A program made the translations under genes and the position numbers. Below, in pieces: positions 54,249-62,729 of a DNA stretch of 64,000 nt (position 1 is the stretch's first letter; every line of letters starts with the position of its first letter). The notes under the pieces are model-generated. The model was not told where the DNA came from. It made no database searches and saw only the letters and a program-made list of their open reading frames with translations. This DNA comes from Variovorax paradoxus (lineage in GTDB: Bacteria > Pseudomonadota > Gammaproteobacteria > Burkholderiales > Burkholderiaceae_C): the NCBI RefSeq assembly GCF_009498455.1, contig NZ_CP045644.1, forward strand, positions 3,475,001-3,539,000, written 5' to 3'.

Positions 54249-55286
54249 TCAGCCGCGCGGCGCGGCCACGTTGGCCAGGTCGGCGGCGCAGGGAATGTGC
54301 AGCTCGCCCACGGTCACCGCGCGTGCGGCGCGCACCGCGCGCACGGTGGCGATGGCGGTGGCTTCGGCGGCCATGGTGCTCAGCACGGTCATGCCGGGTG
54401 CATCGCCTTCGAGCGGCACGCGGCCGGTGGCCAGCGCGAACAGCGTGTCGCCGTCGCTCATGGTGTGCACCGGGTTGATGGCGCGCGCCAGGCCGTCGTG
54501 CGCGACCATGGCGAGCCGGTTGGCCTGCACCTTGGTCAGCACCGCGTCGGTGGCGATCACGCCGATGGTGGTGTTGGTGCCCGCCAAGAGCGGCTTGGGC
54601 AGCTCGCCGCGCAGCAGGGCGCGGCGCGTGTCGAGCAGGGCGCTGCCGTCTTCGGTGCGCGCGCCGGCCACGGGCAGCGCGGTGTCGGGGTCGATCACGT
54701 CGCCAAGCGAATTGACCGCGATGAGTGCGCCCACGGTCACGCCGCCGACGGTGACCGAGGCGGTGCCGACGCCGCCCTTCATCGCGCGGTGCACGCCGAA
54801 CAGCTTGCCCACCAATGCACCGGTGCCCGCGCCCACGTTGCCTTCGGCGGGCGCGTCGGTCGAGGCGGCTTCGCAGGCGGCGTAGCCCGCAGCGGCGTCG
54901 GGGCGGATGCGCGCGTCGCCCATCGGCAGGTCGAACAGCACGGCGGCCGGCACGATGGGCAGCGTGCCGAAGCGCACGTCCATGCCGACGCCGCGCTCCT
55001 CGAGCCAGCGCATCGCGCCTTCCGCGGCGGCCAGGCCCCAGGCGCTGCCGCCCGCGAGCATCACGGCATGCACTTCCTGCACGAGGTTGCCGGGCGAGAG
55101 CAGGTCGGTCTCGCGCGTGCCGGGCGCGGCGCCGCGCACATCGACACCGGCCACGGCGCCCTCGCGCGCGAGGATCACGGTGCAGCCGGTGGGGCGGCGC
55201 GTGTCGGAGAAATGGCCGACTTCGATGCCGGCGACGTCGGTGATGGCACCGGCGCGAGAAGAGGGGGAAGAAGACGCAGCGGACAT
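54249..55286 (-). CDS. P1-family (DmpA/NylC-like) N-terminal-nucleophile hydrolase
   Basis: 345 residues. The motif GTNTTIGVIATD places a self-cleavage site between Asn238 and Thr239, giving a Thr nucleophile as in the NylC branch. Other family stretches are ITDVAGIEVGHFSD, AVMLAGGSAWGLAAAEG and GVGTASV. Such enzymes hydrolyse small peptides or amides, including omega-amino-acid oligomers. It is 27 bases upstream of the TAXI gene and may share its transcript. It diverges from the FAD oxidase. Confidence 0.9.
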   Translation of the reverse strand: MSAASSSPSSRAGAITDVAGIEVGHFSDTRRPTGCTVILAREGAVAGVDVRGAAPGTRETDLLSPGNLVQEVHAVMLAGGSAWGLAAAEGAMRWLEERGVGMDVRFGTLPIVPAAVLFDLPMGDARIRPDAAAGYAACEAASTDAPAEGNVGAGTGALVGKLFGVHRAMKGGVGTASVTVGGVTVGALIAVNSLGDVIDPDTALPVAGARTEDGSALLDTRRALLRGELPKPLLAGTNTTIGVIATDAVLTKVQANRLAMVAHDGLARAINPVHTMSDGDTLFALATGRVPLEGDAPGMTVLSTMAAEATAIATVRAVRAARAVTVGELHIPCAADLANVAAPRG

Positions 55287-55326
55287 GGCGGCCGATTATG
55301 GGACCGCGCCCTTTACGATCTCCACA

Positions 55327-56628
55327 ATGACAGTTGCAAGAAGTTTCTCCCTCGAGGGCCGCAGCCGCCACGTGGTGGTGATCGGCGCGGGCGCGGTGGG
55401 CAGCGCCGCCGCCATCGAGGCCCTGCGCGCGGGCCTGCGCGTGACGGTGGTGGAACCCGGCGAGCCGGGCGGCCCGCAGGCCACGAGCTATGGCAACGCC
55501 GGCTGGCTGTCGTCGCATTCCGTGGTGCCGCCGGCACTGCCGGGCGCCTGGCGAAAGGTGCCGGGCTGGCTGGCCGACCCGCTCGGGCCGCTGGCGTTGC
55601 GCTGGTGCTACCTGCCGCGTGCCCTGCCGTGGCTGCTGCGCTACCTGGCCTCTGGCTGGACCGAGGCGCGCGTGCAACGCACCGCTGACGCATTGCGCAC
55701 GTTGCTGGCCGATGCGCCCGCGCTGCATGCGCAACTGGCCGCCGAGGCCGGTGTGCCGCAACTCATCGAGCAGCGCGGGTTGCTGCATGCCTACCGTTCG
55801 CGCGCCGAGTTCGACAGCGATGCACTGGGCTGGCGCGTGCGCCGGCGCGTCGGTGTCCACTGGGAAGAATGGCCGGCGGACGAACTGCGCCGCCGGGAGC
55901 CCGATCTGGCCGCGCGCTACACGCTGGGCATCTTCGTGCCCGAAGCCGGCCACTGCCGCAATCCCGGCGCTTACGTGGCGGCCCTGGCGCGGCATGCGCG
56001 CGATGCGGGCGCCGAACACGTCGCCGCCCGGGCCACCGGTTTTCGCATCGAGGACGGCCGGCTGCGCGCCGTGCTTACGGAGGCCGGCGAGATCGCCTGC
56101 GACGGCGCCGCCATCTGCGCCGGCGCGCGCTCGGGGCCACTGGCCGCGGCGGCAGGCTCGGCGGTGCCGCTGGAGTCGGAGCGCGGCTACCACGTGGTCG
56201 TCGAAGACGCCACGGCCGGCCCGCGCACGCCGACCATGGTGTCCGACGGCAAGCTCATCGCGCACTGGATGGACGGCGGCCTGCGCGCGGCGGGGCAGGT
56301 GGAGATCGCGGGCCTCGAAGCGGCACCCGACTGGCGCCGCGCCGAGATCCTGCACGCGCATCTGCATTCGATGTTTCCGTCGCTTGCACGGTCCGCGCCC
56401 GGTGTGCCTTCGGTGAAGCACTGGCTCGGACACCGCCCGAGCCTGCCCGACGGACTGCCATGCATCGGCCCGGCGGCTGCCAGCGCCGACATCGTGCTGG
56501 CCTTCGGGCATGGCCACGTCGGGCTGTGCGGCTCGGCGCGCACGGGGCGGCTGGCGGCGCAGCTGCTCGCGGGCGTTGCGGCGGAGATACCGCTGGCGCC
56601 CTTCGATCCGGGGCGCTTCAGCTCCTGA
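55327..56628 (+). CDS. FAD-dependent D-amino-acid dehydrogenase-like oxidoreductase
   Basis: 433 residues. The dinucleotide-binding fold is VVVIGAGAVGSAAAIEALRA (about 17-36), and TSYGNAGWLSSHSVVPPALP is typical of DadA-like enzymes. The C-terminal FAD-contacting part reads GHRPSLPDGLPCIGP then GHGHVGLCGS. It probably oxidises a D-amino acid or related amine and passes electrons to the respiratory chain. Divergent from the P1 hydrolase by 40 bases and convergent with the copper cluster. Confidence 0.88.
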   Translation: MTVARSFSLEGRSRHVVVIGAGAVGSAAAIEALRAGLRVTVVEPGEPGGPQATSYGNAGWLSSHSVVPPALPGAWRKVPGWLADPLGPLALRWCYLPRALPWLLRYLASGWTEARVQRTADALRTLLADAPALHAQLAAEAGVPQLIEQRGLLHAYRSRAEFDSDALGWRVRRRVGVHWEEWPADELRRREPDLAARYTLGIFVPEAGHCRNPGAYVAALARHARDAGAEHVAARATGFRIEDGRLRAVLTEAGEIACDGAAICAGARSGPLAAAAGSAVPLESERGYHVVVEDATAGPRTPTMVSDGKLIAHWMDGGLRAAGQVEIAGLEAAPDWRRAEILHAHLHSMFPSLARSAPGVPSVKHWLGHRPSLPDGLPCIGPAAASADIVLAFGHGHVGLCGSARTGRLAAQLLAGVAAEIPLAPFDPGRFSS

Positions 56629-56635
56629 GGCTCAG

Positions 56636-56932
56636 TTAGTTCGCCACCGTTTCGAGCGACATCACGGTGATGGCACCGTCGACCTTGTCGGCCGTGAAGC
56701 GCACCTTGTCGCCGGCCTTCACCTTGGCGAGCAGCGCCGGGTCGCTCACGCGGAACACCATGGTCATGCCGGTCATCTCGAGGTTCGGGATGTCGCCGTG
56801 GCGCAGGGTGATCTTCTTGGCGTCGGTGTCGACCTTGCGGACTTCGCCGTCGACTTGGGGCAGCGTGGCCTGCGCGAACGCCGCGGCGGCGAGCACGAGG
56901 GTGGAGAGGGCGGTGATGATCTTCTTCATCAT
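56636..56932 (-). CDS. CusF-like periplasmic copper-binding protein
   Basis: 98 residues; two adjacent ATGs (56932 and 56929). The signal peptide ends FAQ (about residue 21). The copper loop contains His45, Met53, Met56 and Met58 (HGDIPNLEMTGMTMVF). In E. coli CusF the pattern is His, Trp, Met, Met; here the Trp position is Met53. It would bind Cu(I) or Ag(I) in the periplasm. It is the last gene of the copper cluster, 51 bases after the DUF411 gene. Confidence 0.88.
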   Translation of the reverse strand: MMKKIITALSTLVLAAAAFAQATLPQVDGEVRKVDTDAKKITLRHGDIPNLEMTGMTMVFRVSDPALLAKVKAGDKVRFTADKVDGAITVMSLETVAN

Positions 56933-56983
56933 GGTCGGTGTTCCTTCCGGATTTGCGAGGGGTTGTACAGAGGGAGCCAAGGC

Positions 56984-57433
56984 TCAGCGGTAGCTCTGGA
57001 AGACGCGCGTGCTGCCGTCGGCCAGCACCAGCAGCACGTCGTAGGCGTCGCGCTGGTCGCCGTAGGCGGGGCCGTCCATGCCGGGCGAGCCGATGGGCAT
57101 GCCGGGCACGGCGAGGCCCACGGCCTTGGGCTTTTCCTTCAGCAGGCGCTGCATCTCGCGCGCGGGCACGTGGCCCTCGATGGCGTAGCCGCCGACGCGG
57201 CCGGTGTGGCACGAGCCCAGCTTGGCCGGAATGCCGAGCCGTTCGCGCGCGGGGCCGTTGCCCTCGTCGTGCACGCGCGTGGCAAAGCCGTTCTTGTTGA
57301 GGTGCTTGACCCAGTCCTGGCAGCAGCCGCAGTTCGGGTCTTTCCAGATCTCGACCATCGGTGCGGCGGCCTGCGCGGCGAGCGGCAGGGAGGCGGTGGC
57401 GGCGGCGAGTTTGAGGAGGGTGCGTCGTTGCAT
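56984..57433 (-). CDS. DUF411 metal-binding protein
   Basis: 149 residues. A signal peptide with twin-Arg-like start (MQRRTLLKLAAATASLPLAA) is followed by IWKDPNCGCCQDW (Cys35, Cys37, Cys38), the DUF411 signature, and by CHTGRVGGYAIEGHVP, with another Cys and His. DUF411 proteins are usual members of copper or silver resistance clusters and probably bind Cu(I). Located between the CusF-like and cupredoxin genes. Confidence 0.9.
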   Translation of the reverse strand: MQRRTLLKLAAATASLPLAAQAAAPMVEIWKDPNCGCCQDWVKHLNKNGFATRVHDEGNGPARERLGIPAKLGSCHTGRVGGYAIEGHVPAREMQRLLKEKPKAVGLAVPGMPIGSPGMDGPAYGDQRDAYDVLLVLADGSTRVFQSYR

Positions 57434-57473
57434 GGTCAGGTTCCTTTCATGCGATTCATCGGAGTCATCGGAT

Positions 57474-57995
57474 TCATTTGGAAGAGGCGGCGGCGGCCCG
57501 CACGCGCACGCGGCCGGCCATGCCGAGTTCGTAGTGGTCCTTCACGAGGCAGGCGAAGTCGAAGTCGCCGGCGCGGTTGAAGGTCCAGATCAGTTCGCCG
57601 GTCTTGCCCGGCAGCACGTGCGCCATCCAGGGCTCGTCGTGCTCCATGCCGGGGTGCTTCTTCATCATCGCGGCGTGGTCCTCGATGACGGCGGTGGTGC
57701 CGAGCACCAGCTCGTGCAGGTCCTTGCCGCGGTTCTTCAGCCGCAGGCGGATGGTGTCGCCTTCACGCACTTCGAGGACCGAGGGCGTGAAGGTCATGTC
57801 GTCGGCCATCGCGATGTCGATGGTGCGCTTCACGGCGCTGGCCTTGCCGGCGATGCCCCAGGCTTTCTGTTCGGGCGCGAGCGGGGATGCGGCAGCGGTG
57901 CCGGCCTTGGGCGAGTGGCTTTCATGGGCCGTGGCGAAGGTGGTGACGGCTGCCAGTGCGAGGCCGGCGACGAGGGTGGGGAAACGGGTGTTCAT
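57474..57995 (-). CDS. Cupredoxin-like periplasmic copper protein
   Basis: 173 residues. The signal peptide ends at about residue 23 (TFATA). The type 1 copper set is complete: His94 (DLHELV), Cys149, His154 and Met159 (ACLVKDHYELGMAG). The insertion with extra Met and His (AMMKKHPGMEHDEPWM) may bind further copper. It probably carries electrons or copper in the periplasm and may serve the multicopper oxidase encoded just upstream (35 bases). Confidence 0.9.
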   Translation of the reverse strand: MNTRFPTLVAGLALAAVTTFATAHESHSPKAGTAAASPLAPEQKAWGIAGKASAVKRTIDIAMADDMTFTPSVLEVREGDTIRLRLKNRGKDLHELVLGTTAVIEDHAAMMKKHPGMEHDEPWMAHVLPGKTGELIWTFNRAGDFDFACLVKDHYELGMAGRVRVRAAAASSK

Positions 57996-58029
57996 GGTTT
58001 GAATCTCTGAAAAATGGGGATGAGTGCGA

Positions 58030-59418
58030 TCAGTGGTTGTGGGCGCCATGGCCCGAGGGCTTGCGCACGGTGGCGCTGCCGCTGTCGGGGCTGGCCGGTG
58101 TCGTGCCTGTCTTGCGCGGCGCTGCCGGCGCACCGGTGGCCGACACCTCGCGCGCGACCGTGCCGGCCGGGTGCTTGAACCATCCCGGGTCGCGGTAGTC
58201 GCCCGGCTTCTGGTCGCGCCGCACCTTGAGCAGCGTGAACATGCCGCCCATCTCGGCCGAACCGAAGGGGCCGGTGCCGGTCATCATGGGCAGGGTGTTG
58301 TCGGGAATGGGCATTTCCATCTCGCCCATGTCGGCCATGCCCTTGTCGCCCATCACCATGTAGTCGGGCACGAGCTTCTTGATTTTTTCGGCCACGCCCT
58401 TGTGGTCCACGCCGATCATGGTCGGCACGTCGTGGCCCATCGGGCCCATCGTGTGGTGCGCCTTGTGGCAGTGCAGCGACCAGTCGCCTTCCTCGTCGGC
58501 AATGAACTCCATCTGCCGCATCTGGCCCACCGCCACGTCGACCGAAACCTCGGGCCAGCGCGCGGTGCGCGGCACGGGTCCGCCATCGGTGCCCGTGACC
58601 TCGAACTCGTGGCCGTGGATGTGGATCGGGTGGTTGGTCATCGTGAGGTTGCCCACGCGGATGCGCACGCGGTCGCCCTTGCGCACGTTGAGCGTGTCGA
58701 TGGCCGGGAACACGCGGCTGTTGAAGCTCCAGATGTTGAAGTCGGTCATGGTGTTGACCTTGGGCGTGGCGCTGCCGGGTTCCACGTCGAAGCTGCCGAG
58801 CAGGAAGCAGAAGTCGCGGTCGACCTTCTCGATCAGCGGATGCTCCGCCTTCGGGTGCGTGACCCAGAAGCCCATCATTCCCATCGCCATCTGCACCATC
58901 TCGTCGGCGTGTGGGTGGTACATGAAGGTGCCGGGGCGGCGCGCCGTGAACTCGTAGACGAAGGTCTTGCCCGGCGGAATGTGCGGCTGCGTGATGCCGC
59001 CCACGCCGTCCATGCCGTTGGGCAGGCGCTGTCCGTGCCAGTGCACGGTCGTGTGCTCGGGCAGCTTGTTGGTCACGAAGATGCGCACGCGGTCGCCCTC
59101 GACCACCTCGATGGTCGGGCCGGGCGACTGGCCGTTGTAGCCCCACATGTTGACCTTGAAGCCCGGCGCCATCTCGCGCACCACGGGTTCGGCGACGAGG
59201 TGGAACTCCTTGACGCCGGCGTTCATGCGCCAGGGCAGCGTCCAGCCGTTGAGCGTGACGACGGGGTTGTAGGGGCGGCCGTTCGGCGGCACCAGTGGTG
59301 GCGCGGTGGCGGTCGAGGCTTGTGTCACTGGCTCGGGCAGCGCGGCCATGCTCACGCGGCTGACGGTGGTGGCGGCGACGGCCGTGGCTGCGCCTGCGAA
59401 GAAGTTGCGACGGTTCAT
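58030..59418 (-). CDS. copA: CopA-type multicopper oxidase
   Basis: 462 residues, shorter than Pseudomonas CopA (about 600). The N-terminus MNRRNFFAGAATAVAA looks like a Tat signal. The four copper-binding blocks are HWHGQRLPNG, FMYHPHADEM, HPIHIHGHEFE and LHCHKAHHTM. A Met-rich tail (GDKGMADMGEMEMP, MMTGTGP) probably collects Cu(I). The enzyme oxidises Cu(I) in the periplasm, lowering its toxicity. Its start lies two bases after the end of the TolC-like gene, so these are one operon. Confidence 0.93.
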   Translation of the reverse strand: MNRRNFFAGAATAVAATTVSRVSMAALPEPVTQASTATAPPLVPPNGRPYNPVVTLNGWTLPWRMNAGVKEFHLVAEPVVREMAPGFKVNMWGYNGQSPGPTIEVVEGDRVRIFVTNKLPEHTTVHWHGQRLPNGMDGVGGITQPHIPPGKTFVYEFTARRPGTFMYHPHADEMVQMAMGMMGFWVTHPKAEHPLIEKVDRDFCFLLGSFDVEPGSATPKVNTMTDFNIWSFNSRVFPAIDTLNVRKGDRVRIRVGNLTMTNHPIHIHGHEFEVTGTDGGPVPRTARWPEVSVDVAVGQMRQMEFIADEEGDWSLHCHKAHHTMGPMGHDVPTMIGVDHKGVAEKIKKLVPDYMVMGDKGMADMGEMEMPIPDNTLPMMTGTGPFGSAEMGGMFTLLKVRRDQKPGDYRDPGWFKHPAGTVAREVSATGAPAAPRKTGTTPASPDSGSATVRKPSGHGAHNH

Positions 59419-59419
59419 T

Positions 59420-60922
59420 TCAATGGCCTCCCGTGGCGGGGGCATCACCGGCCGACGCGGTCTGCGCGGCCGTCATTCCACCGGGCGAGCTGCCCGTGAG
59501 CACCAGCTGCAGATCGGTGTCCGCCAGCCAGAAGTCGCGCTGGGCCTCCATGCCGGCGTTCACGGCGAGCATGCTCGCGCGCGTTTCGCCGAGCAGCTCC
59601 CACACGCTGGCGAGCATGCCGTTGTAGCGCAGCACCATCTCCTCGTTCACCTGCTTGCGCAGCGGCAGCACCTCGTCGCGGTAGCGGCGCGCCAGGGCGT
59701 AGGCGGTGTTCCAGCCCTGCCAGGCTTCGCGCGCTTCGCTGGCCGCGAGCACGCCCACGTCGCGCACGCGCGCCGCCGATTGCAGGTACTGCGCCTCGGC
59801 GCGGCCGCTGCGGGCCTGGCCCCAGTCGAAGATCGGAATCGGCAGCTCGAGCTCGAAGCCGCGCGTGGTCGATTTCGAGCGATCGGCATCGTTCTCGAAG
59901 GTGGTGTTGCGCACCACGCCCAGTTCCATGGCGTTGATCACGCGGGTGGCGTGCGTCAGGCCGAGCGAGCCGGCCACGGCCGTGTTCTGCGCTTGCGCCG
60001 AGCGCACGTCGAGCCGGTCGCGCAGCGCCAGCGCCTGCACGTCACCCAGTTCGGGCGCAGCCTTCGGCAGCGGCGGCAGGCGATCGGGCAGGGTGTAGGC
60101 GGTGCGCGTGCCGCTCAGGCCCAGCAGGCGCGTGAGCTGTTCGCGGCTTGCGACTGCTGCCTGCTCGGCGCGTGCGAGCTGCGCGGACGCGTCGGCCAGC
60201 AGCAGCTGTTCACGCGTGCGCTGCAGCGCACTCCAGTTGCCGACCTTGGCCATGCGGTGCGCCAGTTCGGCACCGGCCTCGGTGGCTTCCTTCGCATCGC
60301 GCAGGTAGCTCACGCTCTGTTGCGCCGCCACCGCGCGCACCCAGGCGCGGCGCGTGTCGGCGGCCAGCAGCAGCACGCTTTGCGCGGCCTGCAGCTTGGC
60401 GGCCTCGTGCCGCTGGCCGGCCCAGCGCGCCTGCCACGGCAGCGTGAGCAGGCCCACCACGTTGAACGTCAGCATGCGCTCGAACTCGCGCTCGCTGCCT
60501 TGTGCCAGGCGGCTGAAAGACAGCACCGGGTTCGGCAGGCTCGCGGCCTGCACGCGGTCGGCGTCGCTCAGTTGCAGCGTGGCAAAGGCGTCCTGCACGC
60601 GCGGGCTGTTGACGAGCGCGATGCGCACGGCGGCTTCGGCGTCCAGCGGTTGGGCCAGCAGCGCGTCGACGCTTTGCTGCGAGGCGTCGTCCGGCTTGCG
60701 CTGGGCCGCAGCGCCCGCCATCAGCGGGTTGCCGTCGACCAGCGCCTGCACGTCGGCAGTGCCGCCGTCGGGCGACAGGCTGGCGCAGCCGGCAAGCACC
60801 AGCGCAACGCCCAGCGCGGCGGCGGTTCTGAGGAATGAAAGGTGACTTTTTCGCCCGAGGGGCGGGCTACCGTTTCGATAGCGAGAAGTGCCGGCATACG
60901 GCCGGCGAGCAAGGGAATTCAC
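59420..60922 (-). CDS. TolC-family outer-membrane lipoprotein
   Basis: 500 residues from a GTG at 60922; no ATG precedes the lipobox. LVLAGC gives Cys46 as lipid site, an unusually late position, so a start nearer 60850 with a rare codon is possible. The body has the two TolC-type repeats of long helices (NSPRVQDAFATLQLSDADRV; RDRLDVRSAQAQNTAVAGSL) and FELELPIPIFDWGQARSGRA, typical of CusC-like factors. No RND pump or adaptor gene is present, so it must work with partners elsewhere or alone. Confidence 0.87.
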   Translation of the reverse strand: MNSLARRPYAGTSRYRNGSPPLGRKSHLSFLRTAAALGVALVLAGCASLSPDGGTADVQALVDGNPLMAGAAAQRKPDDASQQSVDALLAQPLDAEAAVRIALVNSPRVQDAFATLQLSDADRVQAASLPNPVLSFSRLAQGSEREFERMLTFNVVGLLTLPWQARWAGQRHEAAKLQAAQSVLLLAADTRRAWVRAVAAQQSVSYLRDAKEATEAGAELAHRMAKVGNWSALQRTREQLLLADASAQLARAEQAAVASREQLTRLLGLSGTRTAYTLPDRLPPLPKAAPELGDVQALALRDRLDVRSAQAQNTAVAGSLGLTHATRVINAMELGVVRNTTFENDADRSKSTTRGFELELPIPIFDWGQARSGRAEAQYLQSAARVRDVGVLAASEAREAWQGWNTAYALARRYRDEVLPLRKQVNEEMVLRYNGMLASVWELLGETRASMLAVNAGMEAQRDFWLADTDLQLVLTGSSPGGMTAAQTASAGDAPATGGH

Positions 60923-60999
60923 GAGCGATCTCCATGGGCAATACAGCGAACGCTGCGAGCCGGCAAAGGCTCACTGCGGACGGACTACGGGCAGGAAGA

Positions 61000-61410
61000 T
61001 CAGGAAATGGGCGGCTTGAAGCCCAGGACGGGCTCGGCGCTCGCAAAGCGGGCCGCATGTGCGGCCGGCGGCGCCTGGGGCGCCGCATGCGGGGTGTCGA
61101 CCAGCGGCATGCCGCCGAGCGCCACCGTGTGGCAGACCTGGCAGGCGACACAGGTGCCGCAGTCCGCGTGGTCGGTGCCATGGGGTTGCTGCGCGTCGCC
61201 GCTGTTGTCATGCATGGCCGCCATGTCGTGGCCGGTGTCGGCCTCCATGGTGGCTTCGTGGCAATGCGACTCGGCGATGCCAGCTGCTGCGGACACCACC
61301 GCCTCGGCGGCAGGCAGCGAATGCCGCACCATTTCGACCGCCATGGCATCGCCGAGCCAGCCGCGGATGGGCAGCAGGGCGATCATGAGGGCGAGCAGCA
61401 GGGTGCGCAT
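61000..61410 (-). CDS. Small His/Cys/Met-rich exported protein heading the copper operon
   Basis: 136 residues. A signal peptide (LLLALMIALLPIRGWLGDAMA) is followed by segments full of metal ligands: SHCHEATMEADTGHDMAAMH, then HGTDHADCGTCVACQVCH. The CxxCxxCxxCH-like spacing suggests copper or iron-sulfur-like binding; it does not fit a c-type haem well except the final CQVCH, which lacks one spacer residue. It is the first gene of the copper cluster, 77 bases before the TolC-like gene, and may be a copper sponge or sensor (inference). Confidence 0.75.
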   Translation of the reverse strand: MRTLLLALMIALLPIRGWLGDAMAVEMVRHSLPAAEAVVSAAAGIAESHCHEATMEADTGHDMAAMHDNSGDAQQPHGTDHADCGTCVACQVCHTVALGGMPLVDTPHAAPQAPPAAHAARFASAEPVLGFKPPIS

Positions 61411-61449
61411 GGTGGTCGCGATGATAAACCGGGGCGGGGCCTCAGCGCC

Positions 61450-61725
61450 TCAAGACACCAGCTGGCCGCGGGCCTTGTCGACCCACACCTGCAGGTTGTC
61501 GAGCAGGTCTTTCTGGCTGAACGAGCAGCTTTCCTCGCTGAACAGCGCGCTCGATTCAAGGCGGTCCAGCAGGTTCAGCAGCACCTCGCCGTAGCGCGGC
61601 GGCAGGGCGCCGAGCAGCTCGGCGCTGTCGCGCGCGGCCGTGGAGAGCGTGGTGATGGAGCCGTTGCCGCCTTGCAGCGCGGCGACGCCCGAGGCGATGG
61701 CGTCGAGTTGCGTCGCTGCGCTCAT
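61450..61725 (-). CDS. Small conserved-looking soluble protein
   Basis: 91 residues, predicted all-helical (AELLGALPPRYGEVLLNLLDRLES). No signal, no Cys pair, no known motif. Its start overlaps the stop of the glycerophosphodiesterase gene (ATGA at 61722-61725), so it is made in the same operon. I do not recognise it. Confidence 0.7.
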   Translation of the reverse strand: MSAATQLDAIASGVAALQGGNGSITTLSTAARDSAELLGALPPRYGEVLLNLLDRLESSALFSEESCSFSQKDLLDNLQVWVDKARGQLVS

Positions 61726-62729
61726 GACGCCGCCTTCGCCGGTGCCGGCAGTGCCAGGCCCCGTTCGCGCATCAGGTCGCGCAACACATCGGGGTAGTCG
61801 GTGATCAGTCCGTCGACGCCCGCGTCCATGAGACGGACCATGTCGGCGCGCTGGTTCACGGTCCAGGGCACGACCTTCATGCCGAGCTTCTGCGCTTCGC
61901 GGATCGCGGGGGCGCCCAGGTCGGCATGCGCCGGCGACCAGATCACCGGTCCGGCGGACGTGCCCGCCGCGGCCTTCACGAGCTGCGGCACCGAGGCGAA
62001 GCTCGCGGCATCCAGGCCGGCGGTCCAGCGGCTGTCCTTCAGCGTGCGGGCGGTGGTGAGGTAGGCGCGCGGCAACTGCGGCGCGAGCTGGCCGACCAGC
62101 GCGAGGGTGCGCCAGTCGAAGCTCTGGAGGGTCACGCGGTCGGCCATCTTCGCCTTGTCGATCTCGGCCAGCAGCGCACGCACCATGGGCTCGGGCGCGG
62201 CGGTCTCGTCGGGCTTGGTTGGGTCGATCTTGGTTTCGATGTTGAAGTGCACCCGCGCGGCATCGGCGCCGCGCGCCTGCACCTGCGCGAACAGCGCGGC
62301 CAGCGTGGGAATGCGCTCGCCGTCGCGCGGCTGCTGCAGCGCGAACTGCTTGCCGTAGTTGCTCGCGGGGTTGAGGCGGCCCACGTCGTACGCCTGCAGT
62401 TGGGCCAGCGTGAGCGAGCGCACCGACGGGCCGGGTTTGGCCGTGAGCCAGGCGCCGCGCGCGTCGCGCGTGTGGTCGGCGTTGAGCGCCGTGTCGTGCG
62501 ACACCACCACCACGCCGTCGGCCGTGAGCCCGATGTCGAGTTCGAGCGTGGTCACGCCCAGGTCCATTGCATTCGAGAACGCGGCCAGCGTGTTCTCGGG
62601 CGCCAGGCCGCGTCCGCCGCGGTGGGCCTGCAGGTCGAAGTGCTGCTTCACCTTGGGGGCGATGGCGGCACAGCCGGCGCCGACGAGCGCAGCGGCGGTC
62701 AAGAGGAGAAGGACGGCGCGATGTTTCAT
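61722..62729 (-). CDS. Glycerophosphodiester phosphodiesterase lipoprotein
   Basis: 335 residues. Lipobox LVGAGC with Cys20. The catalytic front reads AHRGGRGLAPENTLAAF, then LELDIGLTADGVVVVSHD with the metal-binding Glu/Asp and general-acid His, and FNIETKID. The end has VVPWTVN and GVDGLITDYPD. It cleaves glycerophosphodiesters into glycerol 3-phosphate and an alcohol, probably at the outer membrane. It overlaps both neighbours by four bases. Confidence 0.93.
   Translation of the reverse strand: MKHRAVLLLLTAAALVGAGCAAIAPKVKQHFDLQAHRGGRGLAPENTLAAFSNAMDLGVTTLELDIGLTADGVVVVSHDTALNADHTRDARGAWLTAKPGPSVRSLTLAQLQAYDVGRLNPASNYGKQFALQQPRDGERIPTLAALFAQVQARGADAARVHFNIETKIDPTKPDETAAPEPMVRALLAEIDKAKMADRVTLQSFDWRTLALVGQLAPQLPRAYLTTARTLKDSRWTAGLDAASFASVPQLVKAAAGTSAGPVIWSPAHADLGAPAIREAQKLGMKVVPWTVNQRADMVRLMDAGVDGLITDYPDVLRDLMRERGLALPAPAKAAS

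Noticed and set aside
52804..56517. A minus-strand frame open for more than 1200 codons across pabB, the TAXI gene, the P1 hydrolase and the oxidase
   Set aside because: It is antisense or out of frame to well-supported genes and its product is an Arg/Ala/Gly-rich string without domains, as expected from GC-rich codon bias.
61000..61410. c-type cytochrome, because of CQVCH
   Set aside because: A haem site needs CxxCH; CQVCH fits that spacing by letter count, but the preceding CGTCVA cysteines, the short length and the surrounding His/Met clusters argue for a metal-binding protein in a copper operon. Haem binding is not excluded.
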